Below are positions 6,106-10,619 of a DNA stretch of 10,619 nt, piece by piece (the first letter of the stretch is position 1; every line of letters begins with the position of its first letter). This DNA is from CAYRLZ01 sp964425275 (GTDB taxonomy: Bacteria; Hydrothermota; Tepidihabitantia; Tepidihabitantales; JBDRVQ01). The notes beneath the pieces were generated by a model. The model saw only the letters and a program-made list of their open reading frames with translations, was not told where the DNA came from and did no database searches. The DNA lies in the NCBI GenBank assembly GCA_964425275.1, contig CAYRLZ010000062.1, positions 1 through 10,619 on the forward strand, read 5' to 3'. A program made the position numbers and the translations under genes.

Positions 6106-7302
6106 AAAGAAAATACAAAGGCGGTTCACGGGAAAAATATTTTGGGGGATATTTACACCCGTTCGCTTGCCGTTCCGATTTATCAAACTGCCCTCTTCAC
6201 CTTTGCCAGTGCCGAGGAAGGCGCGCAGATTTTTTCCGGTGAGAAGGAAGGCTTTTTCTATACCCGATTGGGCAATCCAACCATCCGGGCATTAGAAGAG
6301 AAGATAGCGCTTTTAGAAGAGGGGGAGGATTGTTGTGCCCTCGCCTCCGGTATGGCGGCAATTGCCGGCACCCTCTTTACCCTGGCTCAAAAAGGTGATG
6401 AGATAATTGCCTCCTATCCGATATACGGTTGCACCTATTCTCTCTTAAATGCCCTCTTAGCCAAATTGGGCATTAAGGTCTTCTTTGCTAAGGCAAATAA
6501 TTTTCTTTATGAACTGAAGAAATTGCTCTCACCGAAGACGCGTTGTATCCTGGTTGAAACCCCAACTAATCCTACCTGTGAAGTAATTGACCTAAAGGCA
6601 ACCGCTCATCTCGCCCACCAGGTTGGTGCCTCTTTAATTGTTGATAATACCTTTGCCACCTTTTATAACCAAAAACCCTTGAAACTTGGTGCGGATATTG
6701 TTATCCATTCCGCAACCAAGTTCATCTCCGGACATGCTGATACCCTGGGGGGACTGGTAATTGGTAAAAAGGAATTCGTTAAGGAATTAAAAGAGGTTGC
6801 TTGCCGACTTTTGGGTGGTGTCCAAAGTCCCTTCAATGCCTGGCTCTTATTGAGGGGATTAAAGACGATGGGGGTCAGGATGGAGCGGCATAACGAGAAT
6901 GGGATGCGGGTTGCCCGTTTTCTTGCCCAAAGGAAAGAGGTCTCTTATGTTTCCTATCCCGGACTTCCTTCCCATCCCCAGTATGCGATTGCCCAAAAAC
7001 AGATGACCGGACCAGGTAGTATGCTCGCCTTTGAATTGAAAGGAGGAAGAGAGGCCGGCCGCATCTTAATGAATAGTATAAAACTCTGCCTCTGTGCCGT
7101 CAGCCTCGGGGATACCGCAACCCTAATTGAGCATCCGGCATCAATGAGTCATTCCTCCTATTCCCAAGAAGACTTAAAGAAGTCAGGAATCAGCGAAGGA
7201 CTGGTGAGGATGTCCGTGGGGATTGAAGACCACCGAGATATAATTGACGATTTGAAACAGGCATTACAAAAGACCGCGGCGAAGATTAAACCCAACCGCT
7301 AA
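6103..7302 (+). CDS. Cys/Met metabolism PLP-dependent lyase, methionine gamma-lyase-like
   Basis: The 399-residue protein belongs to the trans-sulfuration family that includes cystathionine gamma-synthase, cystathionine gamma-lyase, O-acetylhomoserine sulfhydrylase and methionine gamma-lyase. The PLP lysine is K206 in HSATKFISGH, and D181 in VDNTF should bind the pyridine nitrogen. Y53 and R55 in FYTRLGNPT bind phosphate across the dimer. ASGMAAI (81-87) forms the PLP-binding loop. The motif PIYGCTYS (106-113) has C110 where methionine gamma-lyases carry their characteristic cysteine (Cys116 in the Pseudomonas enzyme); synthases usually have glycine there. However, the Lys240/Asp241 pair of that enzyme is not seen (C234 and R235 by my alignment). 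I therefore favour a methionine gamma-lyase making methanethiol, ammonia and 2-oxobutyrate, with cystathionine or O-acylhomoserine enzymes as real alternatives. It is the first gene of its operon and should be a cytoplasmic tetramer. Confidence 0.85.
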   Translation: MKENTKAVHGKNILGDIYTRSLAVPIYQTALFTFASAEEGAQIFSGEKEGFFYTRLGNPTIRALEEKIALLEEGEDCCALASGMAAIAGTLFTLAQKGDEIIASYPIYGCTYSLLNALLAKLGIKVFFAKANNFLYELKKLLSPKTRCILVETPTNPTCEVIDLKATAHLAHQVGASLIVDNTFATFYNQKPLKLGADIVIHSATKFISGHADTLGGLVIGKKEFVKELKEVACRLLGGVQSPFNAWLLLRGLKTMGVRMERHNENGMRVARFLAQRKEVSYVSYPGLPSHPQYAIAQKQMTGPGSMLAFELKGGREAGRILMNSIKLCLCAVSLGDTATLIEHPASMSHSSYSQEDLKKSGISEGLVRMSVGIEDHRDIIDDLKQALQKTAAKIKPNR

Positions 7303-7321
7303 GCCAAGACCTAATTCGGTA

Positions 7322-7699
7322 ATGTTCAGAGAAAAATTGGCGGAAATTCTAAAAAGGGATAAGCGGTATAAATTAGAGGCCTACCTTTTTCTCTTGGAAA
7401 GTTTGGATTACGCCCGAAAGATATTTAATAAGCCTAAGCATGTCACCGGGCAAGAACTCTTGGCGGGGATAAAGGAATTAGCCAAAGAGAGATTCGGTCG
7501 GATGGCCAAGATGGTTTTTGCTACCTGGGGAGTGAAGACGACCGATGACTTTGGTGAGATTGTCTTTAATTTGGTGGACGCCGGTCTTCTCTCCAAGACG
7601 GCCGAAGATAAAAAGGAGGATTTTTACAATGTCTATAACTTTGACGAGGTCTTTGTTAAAGATTATGAAATAGGTCGCGCCGTGGAGAATGCTGGATAA
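7322..7699 (+). CDS. Minf_1886-family protein of unknown function
   Basis: The 125-residue protein matches the small family named after Minf_1886, known from Planctomycetes, Verrucomicrobia and related or uncultured bacteria. Recognisable blocks are DKRYKLEAYLFLLESLDYAR (13-32), HVTGQELLAGIKELAKERFG (40-59) and WGVKTTDDFGEIVFNL (69-84), followed by an acidic, aromatic end around EDFYNVYNFDEVF (99-111). No signal, membrane segment or catalytic motif is evident, so it is probably a small helical cytoplasmic protein. It starts 19 bases after the lyase stop, with no clear ribosome site, and its end overlaps the helicase gene by 11 bases. The overlap suggests coupled expression with that gene. The function of the family is not known to me. 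Confidence 0.85.
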   Translation: MFREKLAEILKRDKRYKLEAYLFLLESLDYARKIFNKPKHVTGQELLAGIKELAKERFGRMAKMVFATWGVKTTDDFGEIVFNLVDAGLLSKTAEDKKEDFYNVYNFDEVFVKDYEIGRAVENAG

Positions 7700-9635
7700 G
7701 GATATCCTATTTTCTCTTTTTACCGAAAGACTGCCCACCGTCTTACCCAATTATGAAGAGAGAAGGGAACAGATGGCGATGGCGCTTTTGGTTAGCGACT
7801 CACTGGCTAATCAAAAAAATCTCATAATTGAAGCCGGAACCGGTGTCGGTAAAAGTTTAGCCTATCTCATCCCCCTTCTTTTCCATCACAAAAAAGAAAA
7901 TAAAAGGGTTGTCGTCTCCACTTATACCAAAATCCTCCAGGAACAACTAATTTTACAAGATATACCGATTGTCCAGAGGCTAATGCCCACCCTGGCCTGT
8001 GCCGCCTATGGTCAAGAGAATTATATCTGTAAAAGACGCTCGGAGAATAATCTGCGCTATGGCCTCTTTGATCCTGAGGAGGAGAAGTATCTTAAGGATA
8101 AGATAATCTTTTGGGCAAAAGAGAAAAAGGGGTTAGTCGTTTGCTTTCCGGAAAATATTGACCCATCACTTTTGAGTAAAATAAATCGGGATGGTGAGAG
8201 TTGCCTCGGGAAGCGATGTGCCTATTATTCGGAATGTTTCTATTACCAGGCAAGACGGGAATGGGAAGCGGCCGACTTATTAGTAATCAATCACTTTCTC
8301 TTCTTTGCCCATTGGGCCCAGAACTGTAAACTCCTTCCGGAATTTGACCTCATCCTCTTTGACGAGGCCCATCGCTTAGAAGATGCCGCGGTTGGTTATT
8401 TAGGTATTGATTTATCCGACAGCCATTTGAAAAGGCAATTACTATCCCTGTTTAATCCGCGCACCAAAAAAGGACTTCTAAAACTTCTGCCAATTTCTTT
8501 TAGCAAGAAAGAGGCACTGAGCAATCTCGTCGTTGAACTCCTGCGAAAGGTAGATACCTTCTTTTTTGAAATCGGCGAGAAGACCGATGCCAAAAAGAGA
8601 ATCCGCGCGCCCATTTCCACAACGATTGACTTGGGATACGAATTAGAAAGATTCAACTCCCAACTTCTTGATCTCTTTAAAAATTGCCGGGCAGAAGAGC
8701 CGTTATCTTCTGAATTATTAGCTGTGACCCGAAGCCTCCAGAAAAGAAAAGAGGCGATTCAGGAATTTATCTCCTTAAGAGACAAAGAATCGGTCTACTG
8801 GATAGAAAAGGAAGAGAGGGGTATCTACCTAAAGAGCGCCCCAATCTCGGTTAAGAAATTCTTAAGCGAGATATTCCATAAATTCAAACCGGTTATTTTA
8901 ACCTCGGCGACTTTGAGTGTTGGGCGCGACTTTACCTTTATTACCAACCGATTGGGGATAATGCCCGCGGCTAGTTGGGAGAAAAAAATTCTTGACTCGC
9001 CATTCAATTATAGGGAAAGATGCCTTTTATTTATTGAAGAGCGATTGCCTTTTCCCGAGGAAGATGATTTCGTCCCTCAGTCCGCTAAGGTGATAAACGA
9101 GATAATAAGGGTTGCCGGCGGCCGCACCCTTATCCTCTTCACCAGTTTTAAGATGATGGACGAGGTTTTTCGGCTCTGTGAAAGGGGAAGGTATCGTCTC
9201 TTAAAACAGGGCGACGCCCCGGTCTATCAACTCCTAAGAGAATTCCGAGAGGATACCTCATCTTGCCTTTTTGCTACCGCCTCCTTCTGGCAAGGGGTTG
9301 ATGTCCCGGGTGAGACTTTGAGTTGTTTAGTAATTACCCGGTTGCCCTTTGATGTTCCGGATGAACCAAGAATTGAAGGGATTGTTGAAGATTTAAAAAG
9401 CAAGGGCGAGGAGCCGTTTTGGTCATTTCAACTTCCCCAGGCGGTTCTTCGTTTCCGCCAGGGGTTTGGTCGGTTAATCCGGAATAAAACCGACCGGGGT
9501 GTAGTCGCGGTCTTGGATAAGCGGATAATTAAGAAAAACTACGGCGGTCTATTTTTGAAGTCCTTGCCCGAGAATATCCCGATAACCTTTGATATCAATC
9601 CCGTAGTCGGTTTCTTCAAGCGAATGGTCAAATAG
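7689..9635 (+). CDS. DinG/XPD-type superfamily 2 DNA helicase with iron-sulfur cluster
   Basis: The 648-residue protein has the full helicase set: Walker A AGTGVGKS (49-56), motif Ia VVSTYTKILQEQL, DEAH box D225-H228, motif III SATL (406-409), motif V around WQGVDVPG (534-541), and motif VI QGFGRLIRN (591-599) with arginine fingers R595 and R598. Four cysteines, C114, C172, C177 and C183, lie between motifs Ia and II, as in the 4Fe-4S domain of XPD, FANCJ and DinG. It should be an ATP-driven 5'-3' helicase that unwinds forked DNA, R-loops or other blocked structures during repair and replication. There is no N-terminal exonuclease domain, so it is the short form rather than the exonuclease-fused one. 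GGAG lies only one base before the ATG, so translation probably depends on the upstream gene. Confidence in the family is high; assignment as the true DinG orthologue is less certain. Confidence 0.93.
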   Translation: MLDKDILFSLFTERLPTVLPNYEERREQMAMALLVSDSLANQKNLIIEAGTGVGKSLAYLIPLLFHHKKENKRVVVSTYTKILQEQLILQDIPIVQRLMPTLACAAYGQENYICKRRSENNLRYGLFDPEEEKYLKDKIIFWAKEKKGLVVCFPENIDPSLLSKINRDGESCLGKRCAYYSECFYYQARREWEAADLLVINHFLFFAHWAQNCKLLPEFDLILFDEAHRLEDAAVGYLGIDLSDSHLKRQLLSLFNPRTKKGLLKLLPISFSKKEALSNLVVELLRKVDTFFFEIGEKTDAKKRIRAPISTTIDLGYELERFNSQLLDLFKNCRAEEPLSSELLAVTRSLQKRKEAIQEFISLRDKESVYWIEKEERGIYLKSAPISVKKFLSEIFHKFKPVILTSATLSVGRDFTFITNRLGIMPAASWEKKILDSPFNYRERCLLFIEERLPFPEEDDFVPQSAKVINEIIRVAGGRTLILFTSFKMMDEVFRLCERGRYRLLKQGDAPVYQLLREFREDTSSCLFATASFWQGVDVPGETLSCLVITRLPFDVPDEPRIEGIVEDLKSKGEEPFWSFQLPQAVLRFRQGFGRLIRNKTDRGVVAVLDKRIIKKNYGGLFLKSLPENIPITFDINPVVGFFKRMVK

Positions 9636-9662
9636 TGGTTGGAAAGTCTTGGTTAGTTTTCA

Positions 9663-10550
9663 ATGGAAGCTTCTTATCTTAGAATAAATCTTAAAGAATT
9701 GAAGGAAAGAACCCTGGTAATGCTGGAGAGGTGTGCTCTCTGTCCCCGGGAATGCAAAGTTAATCGCTTAGAGAACCAAAAAGGGCACTGCCGAACTGGA
9801 AGGTATGCGGTCGTCTCTTCTTACGGTCCACACTTTGGTGAAGAACGCGAACTGGTCGGCAACTTTGGCTCCGGGACAATTTTTTTCTCTTATTGCAATC
9901 TCAATTGTCTCTTCTGTCAGAATTATGAGATAAGTCAATTAGGTGAGGGGCGGGAAATGGATAAAGAAAAATTAGCCTCACTTATGCTTTATCTCCAGGA
10001 GATTGGCTGTCACAATATAAATTTAGTCTCACCCACCCATATCGTCCCCCAGGTGATTGAGGCATTAGAATTAGCGGTTAAAAGTGGTCTAAAAATACCA
10101 ATCGTCTATAACTCCGGTGGTTATGATAAAGTGGAGACCTTAAAACTATTAGAAGGGGTAGTAGATATTTATATGCCGGATGCGAAGTATAGTGATGAGG
10201 AAAACGCCAAGAAATATTCCAATGCAGACAATTATTTTGCGATAAATAAGTTGGCAATTAAAGAGATGTACCGACAGGTTGGGGATTTGGTTTGTGATGA
10301 GATGGGGATTGCCCAAAGGGGGCTTTTAATTCGCCATTTAGTCCTGCCGAATCGCATTGCTGGTTCTTTTCGGGTCTTAGATTTTATTGCCCAAGAAGTC
10401 TCAAAAAATTCTTATGTGAACATTATGGCACAATATCGCCCCTGTTATCGTGCCAATCGTTATTTGGAACTTTCCCGGAGGATAACCGAGAAGGAATATT
10501 TTGAAGTTATAGATTATGCCAAAGGTTTAGGTCTGCACCGGGGGTTTTAG
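9663..10550 (+). CDS. COG1313-type radical SAM protein (pyruvate formate-lyase-activating-enzyme-like)
   Basis: The 295-residue protein carries the radical SAM motif C-x3-C-x2-C at C78, C82 and C85 (SYCNLNCLFCQN), which binds a 4Fe-4S cluster and S-adenosylmethionine. Upstream is a second cysteine group, C24, C27, C31 and C43 (CALCPRECKVNR), typical of the COG1313/PflX-like branch and possibly binding another metal site. Later family blocks include LVSPTHIVPQ (125-134), VYNSGGYD (147-154), YMPDAKY (169-175), RHLVLPN (224-230) and MAQYRPC (257-263). Members are named after pyruvate formate-lyase activase, but their true substrates are mostly unknown. No glycyl radical enzyme is visible here. 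It begins 27 bases after the helicase stop, probably in the same operon. ATG 9663 lacks a clear ribosome site; a stop lies three codons upstream, and the alternative ATG 9720 would remove the leading helix. Confidence 0.88.
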   Translation: MEASYLRINLKELKERTLVMLERCALCPRECKVNRLENQKGHCRTGRYAVVSSYGPHFGEERELVGNFGSGTIFFSYCNLNCLFCQNYEISQLGEGREMDKEKLASLMLYLQEIGCHNINLVSPTHIVPQVIEALELAVKSGLKIPIVYNSGGYDKVETLKLLEGVVDIYMPDAKYSDEENAKKYSNADNYFAINKLAIKEMYRQVGDLVCDEMGIAQRGLLIRHLVLPNRIAGSFRVLDFIAQEVSKNSYVNIMAQYRPCYRANRYLELSRRITEKEYFEVIDYAKGLGLHRGF

Positions 10551-10618
10551 TATTGAGAGTGAATGGGAAGGTTAGGAATTCCGGTTATCTCTTCGGGTTT
10601 TAGACCTTTAGCCAAATA
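10547..10618 (-). CDS. Possible C-terminal end of a convergent gene (rest outside window)
   Basis: On the minus strand an open frame enters from the right edge and ends at TAA 10549-10547, giving 23 residues that include AKGLKPEEITGIPNLP. The codon style (AAA, GAA, GAG, ATA, ACC) resembles that of the other genes here. Its stop would overlap the TAG of the radical SAM gene by two bases. The segment is too short to assign a family. A plus-strand 18-codon frame from ATG 10563 to the edge competes with it, so this is tentative. Confidence 0.35.
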   Translation of the reverse strand, partial: YLAKGLKPEEITGIPNLPIHSQY

Positions 10619-10619
10619 A

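Noticed and set aside
1..10619. Defence system, mobile element or CRISPR array
   Set aside because: No direct repeat array, terminal inverted repeats, transposase, integrase, toxin-antitoxin pair or nuclease motif was found. The helicase is of the ordinary DinG/XPD type, with no defence partner beside it.

Overview
The window is ordinary bacterial chromosome, densely packed, with short gaps and overlapping genes. No rRNA, tRNA, CRISPR array, insertion sequence, phage gene or integrase is visible. Three promoters close to the sigma-70 consensus and Shine-Dalgarno sites show it is bacterial. The secreted M14 peptidase with tandem CARDB-like repeats (motif D-V-G, I-V-x-P, D-S-G), together with the Minf_1886-family gene and purine-rich codon use (many ATA, AGG, AGA, GGG), resembles genomes of uncultured candidate phyla such as WOR-3/Stahlbacteria. 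That placement is inference from style; there is no marker gene here.

Layout. (1) 1-2474, minus strand: a large zinc carboxypeptidase gene that runs off the left edge. It is open to the window border and covers the whole first quarter. (2) 2475-2624: a divergent intergenic region with one promoter for each direction and a nested inverted repeat between them. (3) 2625-5999, plus strand: a clan GH-A glycoside hydrolase, a GT4 glycosyltransferase, a possible 26-residue membrane microprotein, and a second GT4-type glycosyltransferase, all overlapping end to end. This looks like one operon for building or processing a surface polysaccharide. (4) 6000-6102: a short gap with an extended -10 promoter and a strong ribosome site. 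(5) 6103-10550, plus strand: a second apparent operon with a PLP-dependent trans-sulfuration-family lyase (methionine gamma-lyase-like), a Minf_1886-family protein, a DinG/XPD-type iron-sulfur helicase, and a COG1313 radical SAM protein. (6) The right edge may hold the last codons of a convergent minus-strand gene.

How the genes may work together. The first plus-strand operon is coherent: two sugar transferases and a sugar hydrolase. The second mixes sulfur amino-acid chemistry, two iron-sulfur proteins and a conserved protein of unknown role. No single pathway is evident, and shared transcription may be the only link. I did not find a clearly new multi-gene system. The observations most worth a second look are the ATGA-linked microprotein, the promoter/start conflict of the glycoside hydrolase, and the overlap between the Minf_1886 gene and the helicase gene.
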